DNA from: Saksenaea vasiformis B4078
Taxonomy: Eukaryota > Mucoromycota > Mucoromycetes > Mucorales > Saksenaeaceae
Length of the DNA: 64,000 nucleotides
Direction of reading: 5' to 3'
Assembly: GCA_000697055.1 (NCBI GenBank)
Contig: JNDT01002381.1
Span: forward strand, 1 to 64,000
Part shown: in pieces, positions 9,523-20,817 of the stretch
How the letters are laid out: the number at the start of each line of letters is the position of its first letter
Position numbering within the stretch: position 1 is the stretch's first letter
Notes under the pieces: model-generated
What the model saw: the letters and a program-made list of their open reading frames with translations, nothing else
What the model was told of the DNA's origin: nothing
The model's database searches: none
Made by a program: the position numbers and the translations under genes

Positions 9523-12431
9523 ATGGTGGCTGTAAAAGGGGAACGGACAGCGCAATATTTTGCGTTGTTCTTGTCTATCGTTGTCGCATTTCTCTGTCAC
9601 GTCATTTTCGATTCGTTCTACCGATACCGACGAGATATTTCGGCATGTCAAATGTCGTACTCGCGCCCTTCATTTATCAAAGTTGATCCTGGCCCATCCT
9701 CTCGTCTAGCGGATAAATATACGCTTTATTTGTATCGGGAACTTCTTTTTCAAGAAAATGATCAGGTACCTTAACCTTTTTATAATTGCCATCGTGCCAA
9801 TTCAAACATCAAAATAGCTCCTAGGAATCCCGGCGCTCTTCATTCCTGGTCACGCAGGCAGTTATAAGCAAGCACGCTCCATAGCTGCTGAAAGTGCCTA
9901 CTACTATCATGAAAAGTATGCGCATCATCCGTCTGAAGGCGTTCGCGGCTTGGACTTTTTCACTGGTAACTTTTGCTGTAGGATTTAACATGAATTAATA
10001 CTTTTCATGCAGTTGATTTAAATGAAGAATTCTCGGCATTGAGTGGTCGACTAATAGAGGACCAAGCAGAATACTTAAATGACGCCATCAGACGAATCTT
10101 GGAGCTTTATGATCGTCCAAAGTCCGTTTTACTCGTTGGGCATTCGATGGGAGGTATCGTGGCCAGAACGATGTTTATGTTACCGAACTATGTACCCGAC
10201 AGTGTAAACACAGTGTTGACTCTGGCTACACCCCATGTCGTTCCTCCAATTGTGCTAGAGTCAAGAATATACAACCTCTACAAACGTCTAAGTCAATTTT
10301 GGAAGGAAGGATATGGGACGGGCCTGCTTGAAAATGTAACCTTGATATCTTTGGCTGGAGGTACACTCGATACAACCGTCAATTCGGATGCAGCGAGTCT
10401 GGCTAGCTTTGTTCCGCCATCTCATGGAATGACAGCATTCACAACTTCTGTTCCAAACGTGTGGACCAGCTGCGATCACCGAGCCATTCTATGGTGTAAC
10501 CAGCTAGTAAAGACAGTTGCAGCAGCTTTAGTAGAGGTCGTCGACTATCGCCGACCATCACAGACGAAGCCAGTGCCAGAAAGAATGCGTACGTTTAGAG
10601 AACATTTGCATCCTGTGTCCTCTACAGTATCAACCGGTATTCTTTAATCTTTTTTAAGTAGCATTATTCAGTTTTCTTTAGGTGTCATGAAAATCGATGT
10701 AAGCCGTATGAAGAAACAGGTACTGTCGGAGAGAAAAGTACACTTGGAATTCCGTGAGAAACAGGAACGACGAGCCCTTTTGATGCCCATTCCGAAAGAT
10801 AACCTATCCACCTTCGGGTTACTTACTGATCAAACTGTTAAGACCGACGGAAGGTTATCTATTGCGCCCTGTCGAGGAAATCCAGATAAACTATCGTGTT
10901 ACGAGTATGTTGCGCCTCTCATGCTTCTACCATCCTCGAGATTGGGTCATCCCTATTCTTTCCTAAAAATGGATCATATGTCTTTGGAAACGTTCGATTA
11001 TATCTGCATCATTGACCATGGAGACGGTAGCATTAATCAATTTGCACGCGCAGAGTTCTATAATGATAACATCGATGTCATTCATGCACCCATGAGCAGT
11101 ATGTAGCTTGTATCTTGGTCATTTCTCACCAACTAACAAGGACCCTGCAGAAATTATTACACAGGGATTAACTATTACATTACCCAATCAGCCGGTGTCT
11201 ACATTCTCTATCCCAGCGATCAGTAACCCATTACTTTCGTATCGATTATCGTTGATACACAATTGTTCTGTCCAGGAATCATCCACGTCCCCGTCTTTAG
11301 TCCGGCAGATGATTGGAAGCGAAGGAGAAAGCAAGTTTCACGTAGATTTTTTTGACGATGGCCAAATACCGATCCATTTTCATAATGAGCCTTTTGGCGA
11401 CGTAGACAGTCTTTATCTCCAATTTTGGACCGACTCGGCATCATGTTCTTCGCCCAAAATAGTACATCTTACAGTAGATGCGTACGGCAGTGCAGGCCTG
11501 TTCGTCCTTCGGTATGGCTCCATTATTACTACATATCTACTTGTGGTTGTCTCAGCTATTCTGCTCCTACAATTTCAAGATTTCGTTCGGCATAGGGAAG
11601 GTAATAAATTTATTATGCGTAACAGTAATAGCTCACGAGAACAGGAACGTTCATGCCATTCGGGCAGGCCTTATTTCTTTTCGTGAAAAGGCCAGCTTTG
11701 AATTACGCCGTGCTACTTGCCATCGGCGGTGTAATCCAACCCTGGGTATCGTCTGGTATACTTTTAGGAAACCAAGGCTCTTTCTTCTGGTGGCTTCCTA
11801 TGCTATTGTTTTTATTCGCCGTAGGCTTGTCAACTTTGCCGTGGGTACTAGTAAATTTACTGGTATCCATTCTTGGGTTTCCTATGCGTCTAGTCAAAGC
11901 ACGAAAAGTTGATGGTCGGTTTCCCGCAATAGCGATGGTCATTGCCAGTCCTTTTCTGCCCGCACCAGTGGTTTTCGGACTCTTTTATTTATTCTGGTTG
12001 CTGGGGACTGCGAGCACCGTAAGGCTTTGTAGTACGTTGTTCTCATAGTAACAAAGCTGTGGTAGCGCTTCCTGAGCTCGAGAAATCAACACAATTACCG
12101 CTGTTCGGTGCTCATCTTCCTGACAACTTTACTACCATTCCATATACCTGGTGTCGTGGTGTTCGTTCGAGATTTGATGGTCGGATGGATAACCCCATTC
12201 TCCTTCTTTTCCGATTTTCTGGAACATCTACCTGTATTACTCTATATCTGCCTATTTAGCTTTGGAAAATACGCCAAAAGGTAACTCCGACGTAGCTGAG
12301 AAATCGCTGATAAGATGTGTAGATGCTGGCCAGTCTTGCTTTATACTGCTAAGCTTGCACTGGTGTACAATTTACTTTTCGGTTTTCAATATCCGTATAT
12401 CTCTCTCTCTCATAGTGAACATACAACATAA
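9523..12431 (+). CDS. BST1: GPI inositol-deacylase (PGAP1/Bst1 family)
   Basis: This ER membrane lipase removes the acyl chain from the inositol of GPI anchors. The start at 9523 gives a short cytosolic tail and one membrane segment (YFALFLSIVVAFLCHVIFDS), as in the family. The next exon reads IPALFIPGHAGSYKQARSIA, then the lipase core with the nucleophile elbow LLVGHSMGGIVAR (Ser about residue 180) and TLATPHVVPP. Introns by consensus signals are at 9766-9817, about 9966-10014, about 10636-10681, 11099-11150, 11601-11667, 12019-12065 and 12281-12322. The later exons encode several hydrophobic segments, ending YTAKLALVYNLLFGFQYPYI before TAA 12429-12431. I see no disabling lesion. Assignment is firm; the exact borders of the last two introns are inferred from frame continuity. 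Confidence 0.88.
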
Positions 12432-12624
12432 ATCAAAGGATTCGTGCCGCAGCATTTCGAATACACCTTCTCTTCCTCCTTTTTTTTTGTACTATACAAT
12501 ACGCCGTCTAACATCGCAAATCGTGGGTCTTTGCTGGTTTTGAATCATAGGTGCAACATCACGGTGATTTTTTGTTTTTATTGCGCACCGTGGTGGCAAG
12601 GACAAGCAACATGGTGTGATGAAT

Positions 12625-13739
12625 TTAGACAGATTCCAACACGGGGGGTTCCACGAAATCCTTGGAGACCTTAGCACCAACTTCATCAGCAGCGGCAGCA
12701 GCACCACCGTGGAGAGCCAAAAGAGCGGAGACATCGAACTTGGGAGCCTTGAGGATCTTAACCTTACGGATATAGGTGTTCTGCAAGGGATAGATGCCGT
12801 GACATGCCTTTTCAATGCGAAGGGCAATGGAGTCCTGGGCAGTCTTGGAGGCAGAGCCAGTGAGCTTGATGACAAGCTCCTTAAGATCGCATGAGACGGC
12901 CTCTTCAGTCATGATCTCAAACATCTTCTTGCGGATCTGGCGGATCTGAGCAGACTGAGCGTAGGTGGTCTTCTTGATCTGGTTCTGACGACGGGAGGTG
13001 AAGGAGATGGCAAAAAGACGCACAAGGTAACCATCGGTGGTCTTGACATCGACAAAAGCCTCAATCAAGGTCTGCCACTTCTTGACCATAGAGCGAAGCT
13101 TATCAGTGGTCATATCCATACCATAGAAGTTGGTCAAGCAGTTCTTGCCCTGAATTTCATCGACCTTCAACTGGATCTTGCGGAAGGCACGATCTTCCTG
13201 CTTAGACAACTCACCAAGCGACACCTCGACAACACGACCGTTCAAAGAGTCGTTGGCGTTGCCTGAACATTCATCATTGAGAATTTGTCGACATGATCGG
13301 GTTTTCTACTTACGCAAACCCTGGGAACGGTTGACCAAGGTCTTACCGACCTGGCGGACGTCGAACATGGAAGGGGCCTTGATGTCATACCAATCCTTAC
13401 GCGTGAAAGGATCGACGCTAGAGGAATGGAAAAGCAAACTGTTAAATGACTGTTCTCTCTCGCCTCTTCCGATCGCGTTCTCGTTCATTTCCACAACTAC
13501 ATAGAAGATTCGCGTCGCATGCGATCATTGACACAAAATACTTACATCTTCTTCTTCAATCCCTTCTTTCCTTTGCTAAGGCGTCTTAAAAATTGTTGGA
13601 ACTTAGTCAGTATCGCAATGCTGGTGTTACACATCAAAGATCGTCCCAAACTTACTTGTTCTTACCAACAGCTGCTCGGCAAAAATGCAGACGTTAGCGT
13701 GGATGGATGATGGATGGATGCTTTTTTTTACGTACCCAT
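12625..13739 (-). CDS. RPS1: 40S ribosomal protein eS1 (RPS3A)
   Basis: The protein is a core small-subunit ribosomal protein near the mRNA exit. Spliced in order on the minus strand it reads [40 protein letters not shown], then [18 protein letters not shown] and the long final exon ending PPVLESV. Exon 1 appears to be only ATGG (13736-13739), followed by a GTACGT...GCCGAG intron containing a GCTAAC branch site. Further introns are near 13565-13660, 13425-13555 and 13262-13312. The length matches the family (about 255 residues). It converges with PGAP1, leaving under 200 bp between the stops. Assignment is firm; the tiny first exon is inferred from splice signals and the conserved N-terminus. 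Confidence 0.93.
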
Positions 13740-13879
13740 ATTGGACGATTATTTCGAAAGGACGCAACTGATATGGGTAGACATCGCTTCAAATGGGGAT
13801 GGCAAAGTGCCTGTGACAGCCGCACCGGGCGTTAGGTAAATCATTTACCCGGATTCGAAAAGGCTACTGCTTGCAGTAA

Positions 13880-14250
13880 CTGCATCCTACCGATTATTGA
13901 ATAAGTTTTTACGCTAACCTATACATTTTGCGTCCATGAAGAGCCATTTTTATGCTAAGAAATAATGCATTATGCGTTCATTAATACATAAGTTGGCAAC
14001 AAATTTTTGCGCCGCTTACAGCAACGCGGCCCCTCGATAGGCGCGAAATTTTATATAGACAGCATACTGTTTATTGAATTATCTTTTACGCTAAACTAAA
14101 TAAATCTTGCGCCTCTGAAGAGACAAGTTTGCGCTAAAGAAGAATCGAGTATGCGGCCATTAGTACATCAATGTTTCGTCTGAAGATTAATCAACTTACA
14201 TAAACTTGGCTTTCAGCGGACGCAAAATTTATTCAGGCAGCATAAAAAAT
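13880..14250. repeat. Degenerate direct repeats with a period of about 175 bp
   Basis: Two diverged copies of one sequence are visible. The first (about 13890-13992) contains attgaataagtttttacgct, gcgtccatgaagag and atgcgttcattaatacata. The second (about 14070-14172) contains attgaattatcttttacgct, gcgcctctgaagag and atgcggccattagtacatca. Part of a third unit is seen where the cgcgaaattttatatagaca block at 14041-14060 recurs as acgcaaaatttattcaggca at 14221-14240. The function is unknown. Confidence 0.55.
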
Positions 14251-14284
14251 AATTCATGGTTAGTAAATGGAAGATGCCTTGATA

Positions 14285-14575
14285 TCTTTTCACTCACCCC
14301 CCGAAGGGGTAATTCCGCCCATTGACGGAAGCCAAAGCCCCGCACCTGAAGCGGTGGGGGCGGCGAGAGTTTGGGGGTGACCCGATGGCATTGGAGCAGC
14401 CATTTTTGAACGGCGTGCAGAGGACTTGAAGTGATACATCGTCTGGCAATCTCTTGCGGAAGATGAACGATACTGAGTGTGTGTGTGTGTGACAATGTTT
14501 ACGTACTTTGAGTGTGGGCATAAAGCACCAACACGGCCAAGACGGTTCGGGACAGCGGTCATGCAGCCTAAACGG
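14285..14575 (-). CDS. Possible unidentified small gene, two exons
   Basis: This GC-richer island stands out from its AT-rich surroundings. On the minus strand an intron-like segment (gtacgtaaacattg to a CA repeat and cag, about 14474-14506) joins a block reading AVPNRLGRVGALCPHSK to one reading MYHFKSSARRSKMAAPMPSG and LWLPSMGGITPSGG. That block is followed by a good donor, gtgagt. A polypyrimidine-AG acceptor precedes the first block. The ends of the gene could not be located and no family was recognised. A second frame across the same exon is also open, so the reading frame is uncertain. Confidence 0.3.
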
Positions 14576-14714
14576 CATACAAAAAAATGAGTGATCCTGG
14601 ATATGTAAGAAAAAGTTGACATCCGTACCGGGGATGTTTGTACCAACAGAGCCAAAGAAGAAGAGGAGAAAAAGGAAAAAGAAGTGGTCCCTTTAAATAT
14701 GCATCACTTTCCGT

Positions 14715-15058
14715 TATCTGAGACATCCTTTTTGTGTGAGATAAAAGGAACCTATCTTCAACACACTTTTTGCATGAGACGACGGAATCCTGTTTCTGAG
14801 ACACCGTTTTTATGAGTCAAAAGAACCCGATCACTGATTCACCCCTTTGCATGACACGGTGGTACCCTATCACCGCCGCGCCTTTTGCGTGAGATAAAAA
14901 AAAACGTATCTTTCGCACACCATTTGCATGAAATAAAGAGATCCGATCACTGACTGATCGTTTGCACGAGACGATGGTATCCTATCTCGAACACCAGATA
15001 ATCGAGCCCTATCTTTATCACGTCATTTGCACGAGACAATGAATTCCTGTCTCTGCCT
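14715..15058. repeat. Diverged minisatellite, about nine 38-bp units
   Basis: Units of about 37-39 bp follow each other head to tail. A rough consensus is TTTGCATGAGACGA, then GGTATCCTATCTCC, then ACACC with spacers. Recognisable cores include tttttgcatgagacgacgga, cctttgcatgacacggtggt, gtttgcacgagacgatggta and catttgcacgagacaatgaa. Units differ by many substitutions, so the array is old. One unit, around 14990-15015, is truncated. No coding frame runs through it. Confidence 0.7.
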
Positions 15059-15942
15059 TAGATAATGGAAAGTTATCTATGACGCAAACGTAACATGGAA
15101 GAGTATGATACGAAAATCACAGCATCGGATAAACGTAAAAATACGTGCTCCAAGACTCAGAGTTTATCTGGAAGTAACGTCAAATATCTTTGAATAGACG
15201 CAAATGGGTATTCAAAATCCAGTAATTAATTTGACGATTCCTTCACAGTATTTGTTTTGGATAGTCTCGCCCTGTCAGTGGTAAGGATCCAAAATTTTAT
15301 TGAGAAAAGCTTAGACAAAACTCACTAGTGTTTTATATTTGTACACAAAGATTTGTCGTAAAAGTGTTTCAAGGTAATGAATGCTCCACCCAAAATAATC
15401 CGTACTTAAAGAGACATAAAACAGGGCGGAGAACTACAGGACAAAGCTCATCTCACCCAACCCAATCTATTGATCATACAGCCAATTCACGTTAGTGGAT
15501 TAATGCAGCAAAGCATAGAGAAGCAAGCTACAAAAAAATAAAAAGAAAAGCATAGTACCCAATCTCATTGAATTTTTTGCACGCTCACTATCCAAGACAG
15601 CGTCATTTAAGTATAATATCGAAGAGTATCCTTGAATTCACGCATAGTATACCCTGATACCATCTCCTGGTATCGAGAACACTGTAGCTGACACATCTAA
15701 ATGGACATGATACAAATGCAGAACGCTCAACCATAGTCGAATCTCAAAACCAGCACTTATTAAACACGTCAAAAAGATTGGAGATAGCACAGGTGTTCAG
15801 GTACCGAAAGGTGGAACTGCCATTGACGATTGGGGTTTTATAAGTCCGCTATGGAATGACGTACTTTGAAAAGTGGCTTGCAGAGGAGCCATTCCGGCTT
15901 TGCCATTTCCCGAGTTGAAAGCTCTCTTCTTGGTTTACGAGT
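15059..15942. other. Non-coding stretch upstream of the Mpe1-like gene
   Basis: No motif-bearing open frame occurs in this stretch. I looked here in particular for an upstream exon coding a DWNN ubiquitin-like domain (expected YKFKS near the start and a basic Arg-Arg end) and found none. Confidence 0.5.
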
Positions 15943-18581
15943 GATGGCAGACGAGGATTCTAGAAGCGAGGAAGAAAAGATTCAAGCCATGTTCCAGCAG
16001 AGTTCCGATCAATGGAATGATCAGCAGGAAAATTTGCCTTCGTAAGTATAGCTAATTGTTTTCTTTTTTTTTTGTTTTTTGTTTTGCGAGATTGCAGCAC
16101 TTTGTTCACGTTATATAATAAGCAACGTAAGCCAACAATCTGGCCGATCACCCCAACCATTCCGTCCAAACGCCAACATGATGAACATGGCTATGATGGC
16201 CCCTCAGTTTCAGTATCAACAACGGATTCAACAGATGATGATGCAACAACAATTCCAACGGCAGCAACAGATGCAACGACACATGAGCCCAGGTCAGTCA
16301 ACCATTCCACCAGAATCACAGAAGCCACCTATAGGTTACGTCTGCTTTAAATGCGGGCAACCAGGTAGGGAAATATTTGTCGTCGACATCATAGATCATG
16401 ACTCTTTGTCATTCAGGGCATTGGATTTATTATTGTCCCAACGTACCAAAAGGTCAGTTTGTTCCCCGGCCAGGAATGAATGGAAAGTAAGTGGAATTCC
16501 TTGAGTAAAGGCATTGACACTAATGAGGTTAGACCTGCTGGAACGGACGCGTTAGAGTCGCAAGCTCGTCAAAAGCCCAACGAACTTACATGCCGGTTGT
16601 GCAAAAAACTGATGGTGGATGCTGTTCTTGTTCCATGTTGCGGCAAGTCGTTTTGTAAAGAATGTACGTATATTACTATGACGTCGAATCTCGCGTTGTT
16701 TTTGGTGTTTTCTGGTTATATTTGGAGGAAAAAGCTTGGCTATGTAGTTAGCATTGTATATATATACATCATTGTTCAAGCGAACTCACCTGAATGCGAT
16801 CCGGTCGAGGCGAGCCGCCTGTTACAAACTGTTATCTACGATGCAGCTGCTCCTAATTGTTTTTTAGACAGCAATGGTCATAGTAGTGTCATGAGAGAAG
16901 ATCAGAGAGCCTTGGTTGAAAGAGGATGCGTCCTAAAAAGAACAAAAAGCTATGGCTGACCGTGACGCTTACAATGACTGAGGCTGTAGAATAACCGACT
17001 CAATCGCACTTCCAAGCTGCTTCCTTCCTTTCTTTTTTTCTTGCTTTTCATAGACTCTCGGGATGCTTAACTTCCTTCTCTTCGTTTGGTAGGTATCTGT
17101 GCGGAGCTCGATAATACCAACAAGTGCCCTCTCTGCTCTAAGGAGAACGTATCGTCCAGTCAAGTTATTCCCAATAGATCGCTTAGGAATACGATCCAAG
17201 CATTTATCGAAGAACGTGAAAAAGATGAGCGAGAGCGTGCCGAAGTTGCACAAACTAGCGAAGCCACTGCAGCAACAGAAAATAGTGAAGTTCAGGCTCC
17301 ATCAGGGACGGAAAAAGAAGAACAATCACCAACTGTTAGCGCTGCGGTAAAGAATAAGAATATTGCTCTGCTGCAATCTCACCTCTTGCAGTCTGTACAG
17401 CAGCAGCCATCAATGGCTGCTTCACAAGGTGGCTTACCCATTCAAGTATTTGAATCGGAAGAACGAACAACGCGCGGAAAACATAAAGGCCAAGATGGCA
17501 TGATGGACATGGGCATGATGTTCGGAGGAAACCCGGCAATGATGATGGGTGGCATGGGGGGTCCACCTGGGGATATGTATGCTGGGGGAGCCAATGGTGG
17601 ACCTGACATGGCCTGGATGGGCATGATGGGTATGCCTCCACCAGGCATGAACTCTATGGCGAGGATGGGTATGGTAGGCCCGGATCAGTGGGGATTCGGC
17701 ATGGGTGAAGGTAATGGCAGCACGGAACATCTTATTTGTAGAACTAAATTACGTCTTCGACAGGTATGGGAGATATACCACCTGACATGGACATGCCACA
17801 AGGCCCTATGGCCAATCGAGGCATGGGCAGGCCCCCTTTTATGATGCCAGGTGCAGGCTTTGGTCCTGAAGAAATGTGGAATAATATGAATGGACCTTTT
17901 CCAGGGATGATGCCCCAAGAGATGTTTCCTTTTGGACCTGGGATGTCATTTAATGCGAGAGGAGGATTCAGCGGCGGGCGAGGACGGGGCCGCGGTGGAA
18001 GGGATCCCAATCAAAGTATTCGACGTAGGAGTGAACATGGTGAAGACACCAGTAAGCGAGGTCCCGGAGGAAGTTCCGAAACCTCCACCACTGAGAAACC
18101 AGCAAGTATCAAAGGTGTTGCTATGGTAACTTCAGATGAGGATATCCCAACTGGTCCACGTGCAGAACGTGAAAAATATACTTCATCACAGAGCCGATAC
18201 GAGCAACGTAGCAGCAGCAGCAGTCGCTATCGCCGGCGTTCTCGTTCAAGATCAGAAAGACACGACAATCGTAGCAGTCGACGATCCACCAGTCGTTCTC
18301 CTTCACGATCTCCAGAACGCAGCCGTCATAGATCTACAAGTCGATCATTATCGCCTCGTGGAGGAGGCGAATCGTCCCCACGACCACACAGAGATCGACA
18401 TTCCAGTAGTTCTTCTAAACATCGTAGTTCACGACACCATTCATCCCGCTACCGAAGCCGCGAACGTGAGCGTGAACGCGAGCGTGAACGCGAGCGTGAT
18501 CGTGATCGTGATCGTGAACGGGATAGGGATAAGTACAGAGACAGGAGCCGAGATAGAAACAAACGACGGGAGCGACGATAA
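15943..18581 (+). CDS. Mpe1/RBBP6-like zinc-knuckle, RING and RS-domain protein
   Basis: Family members act in the cleavage and polyadenylation factor and in ubiquitin ligation. The first exon gives MADEDSRSEEEKIQAMFQQS, then a Gln/Met-rich stretch, a CCHC knuckle (YVCFKCGQPGHWIYYCP), and a RING/U-box-like domain split by an intron (ELTCRLCKKLMVDAVLVPCC then KCPLCSKENV). Asp/Glu-rich, Met/Gly-rich and finally Arg-Ser and Arg-Glu/Arg-Asp dipeptide regions follow, to TAA at 18579-18581. Introns are about 16042-16110, 16364-16416, 16489-16531, 16664-17092 (unusually long) and 17712-17762. The knuckle-RING order matches Mpe1/RBBP6, but the N-terminal DWNN domain that normally precedes them is absent from the sequence I can read. 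It could be a paralogue, a truncated copy, or a gene whose first exon I missed. Confidence 0.75.
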
Positions 18582-18714
18582 AGTGGGAAGTAACTTGATC
18601 ATCGCTATGCATACATTTATCTTTGAAGAAATAAAATTTAACTGGTTCAATAAGTTATGGAATGTATCAAATGGGTACTGGTTTACTACAAAAGAAGCGG
18701 CCAGGATTCCCCCT

Positions 18715-19176
18715 TTAGACAGCATACAAGCTTCTTGCTGGTAGGCTACTACCACTGGAAGGTATTCCTTTTGGATGACAACTTTCCGTGGTCGTTTGAT
18801 CAATCCCAATCGAAAGGAAACGGTTCTGGAAGTAGATTTCTATACGTGAGACATCAGTGTTTACGGTACCATTGCGTCTTAGCACGTCAGTGTGCCACAC
18901 TTTGGCTTCACGATGCTGGAAACTCTTAAATATCTTCAAAGAGTAGTTGGACAGAGTAATTACATAGCAAGCCTTAACAGTGAAGTGAAACATGTGGCAC
19001 CTGTGCCATGCTGTAACTTGAATAGATATGTTGTATTTGGCTAACGGAAATGGAGAGAAACAAATAATTATTTGGTGGAAGTGCCAGAAGGTATTTTCTA
19101 CTTCAGAATTTTTGCATGTAAACTTAATCCTTCCATAATCATCTAAATAACCGGTCTTCCTTGGAAACAGATACAT
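18715..19176 (-). CDS. Hypothetical open frame, unrecognised
   Basis: This single uninterrupted frame of 153 codons lies downstream of the Mpe1-like gene on the opposite strand. The composition, with alternating hydrophobic residues and several Trp/His/Cys, would fit a beta-rich domain. I see no signal peptide, membrane segment or catalytic motif, and no splice sites linking it to other segments. It could be an exon of a lost gene. Confidence 0.25.
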   Translation of the reverse strand: MYLFPRKTGYLDDYGRIKFTCKNSEVENTFWHFHQIIICFSPFPLAKYNISIQVTAWHRCHMFHFTVKACYVITLSNYSLKIFKSFQHREAKVWHTDVLRRNGTVNTDVSRIEIYFQNRFLSIGIDQTTTESCHPKGIPSSGSSLPARSLYAV

Positions 19177-20763
19177 GTCTCAGTATCAAACTCCTGTGCC
19201 CGGTTGCAGAGCGGCCTGAACTTAAGGCCCTAACGGTGGTATACACTGACCTGGATAAACTGCGATCAACATTACAAAAACGGAAAAGTTTGTTGTCAAT
19301 GGAAATAGGACAAGTTCGAAGAGCCTGTGATACAGAGCTACGGTAATTTGCGTTTTACGGGTATACACCAAAAAAGACTGTACTAGTGAACGCTATGGGA
19401 ACGCCTAACTAACGACGCACCATATTTCTGGAACCTTACAATGATGAATCGACACCGCGATTAGCTCTCATATAGGGACGCTTCTGGTATTCTGCACAAT
19501 TTCTTTTTTCTGTAACAAAATAGAATTTTCGTCATTTCATGCACAACCCGAAAAAAAAAGAAAAGAAAAATCAAAATAGCAAAGTTTGATTGGTATCTGA
19601 TTTTTTGAAGTAACCTCGCACTTCGTGCGATAGCGATTCAGCGGAATCCAAATGCGTCAATTTCTCAGGTAAATGTGATAATCCAAGCTTCAGATGCTTT
19701 GCGTGGCAAATGCTATCAGAATTAGCAGATGTATTTGCCATCTAAACAGCCAAGCAGGAAGCTCGGTTTCGAAACAGGACCCACAAGCTATATATCCAGA
19801 GGACCCTTGCACACATCATACAGGGGCTTAGTGTATTTTGAGAGGTTGACCGTAAACTTCCGTGATCACACGTGTACTCTTTCAGCAAATCAGTGTTCCT
19901 GCTTGATATGCTAAATAGCTCATCTCCCCGTCATGGGACCGAGCTCCTTGGGAACGGGAACATGAATAAATGACAACAGATGCTAAGGAGACAACAAAGT
20001 CTGTTCTGCTTGACGCATAAGTTCCGGAGATGTTCTGCTTCCTGATGAATATGAACATATTCCACCTATAGACATAGAGGACGCATCTTTGCATTCTTTT
20101 TTTCACTTGTTATTTTTGGCTAAATTAGGTCGATCGTAGCAACAACTAAAAATTGTTTATTCCACACGGGTCGCGATAAACTGTACTTAGTGGCTGACAT
20201 GACAATGAAATGTAACTCATTGGCCCGGACATGTAACGATCCGATTACGACATCGATTTGTACTCAGAAAGGAAAAATATTTCACCCATCTGTTGCCCCA
20301 TGTAGATAATGTGTATCCATGTTCAAGTATGGCTTTTTAAGTGTTTGTCATTAGCTATAATACAAATCATGCAGTTGTGTAGTGCTTCCCAAGATCACAG
20401 ATGCCGTGTGATCTCGGAAAGGGTCAAAAATTGTCCCTTATTGTTAAGTTGATCCAAAAAGAAAAAGTGCCTTCGGTTTCGTGTAACAGATATCACTTGC
20501 CATCCAAGGATTAAAACTCTTTGTACTACAATGGCGATCAATCATATCTGAGCTAAGGATCATGCTGGTCTACAGACGACAACGTGTTTCTCCATATACG
20601 CCTACCTCAGAATCATAGCCGCTTATTATTCGTAGATCAGTATGAATTACTGTCTTTCACATGAAGGCGTCAACTTCCAGCTGTCGCACATAGAGGAAGA
20701 AAAGGACTTTGATGAACGTGTCGACACTGAACGGAAATAAACATTTTTCCTTTAGCGACTCCT

Positions 20764-20770
20764 ATAAAAG
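20764..20770 (+). promoter_or_regulatory. Candidate TATA element of the phosphoesterase gene
   Basis: A tataaaag motif lies about 50 bp ahead of the ATG at 20818, in a non-coding context. Position and sequence fit a fungal TATA box. This is inference from sequence alone. Confidence 0.4.
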
Positions 20771-20817
20771 CACCATACCTTGATCACATTTTGTAGCGCC
20801 GAAGTATAACTTTTCCA

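Larger units (their letters stand above)
18582..20817. other. Long stretch without a confident gene
   Basis: A 153-codon minus-strand frame at 18715-19176 is the longest. It reads like a plausible soluble protein segment (RIKFTCKNSEVENTFWHFHQ, then VTAWHRCHMFHFTVKACYVI) but has no partner exon or recognised family. The rest is AT-rich with short frames only. The last 60 bp contain a tataaaag at 20763-20770, 48 bp before the next gene's ATG, a fair TATA candidate. Confidence 0.4.

Noticed and set aside
19193..19240. tRNA-like stretch (ggttgcagagcggcctgaac ttaaggcc)
   Set aside because: A short palindrome around cttaag and a D-arm-like start are present, but acceptor and T-arm stems could not be built.
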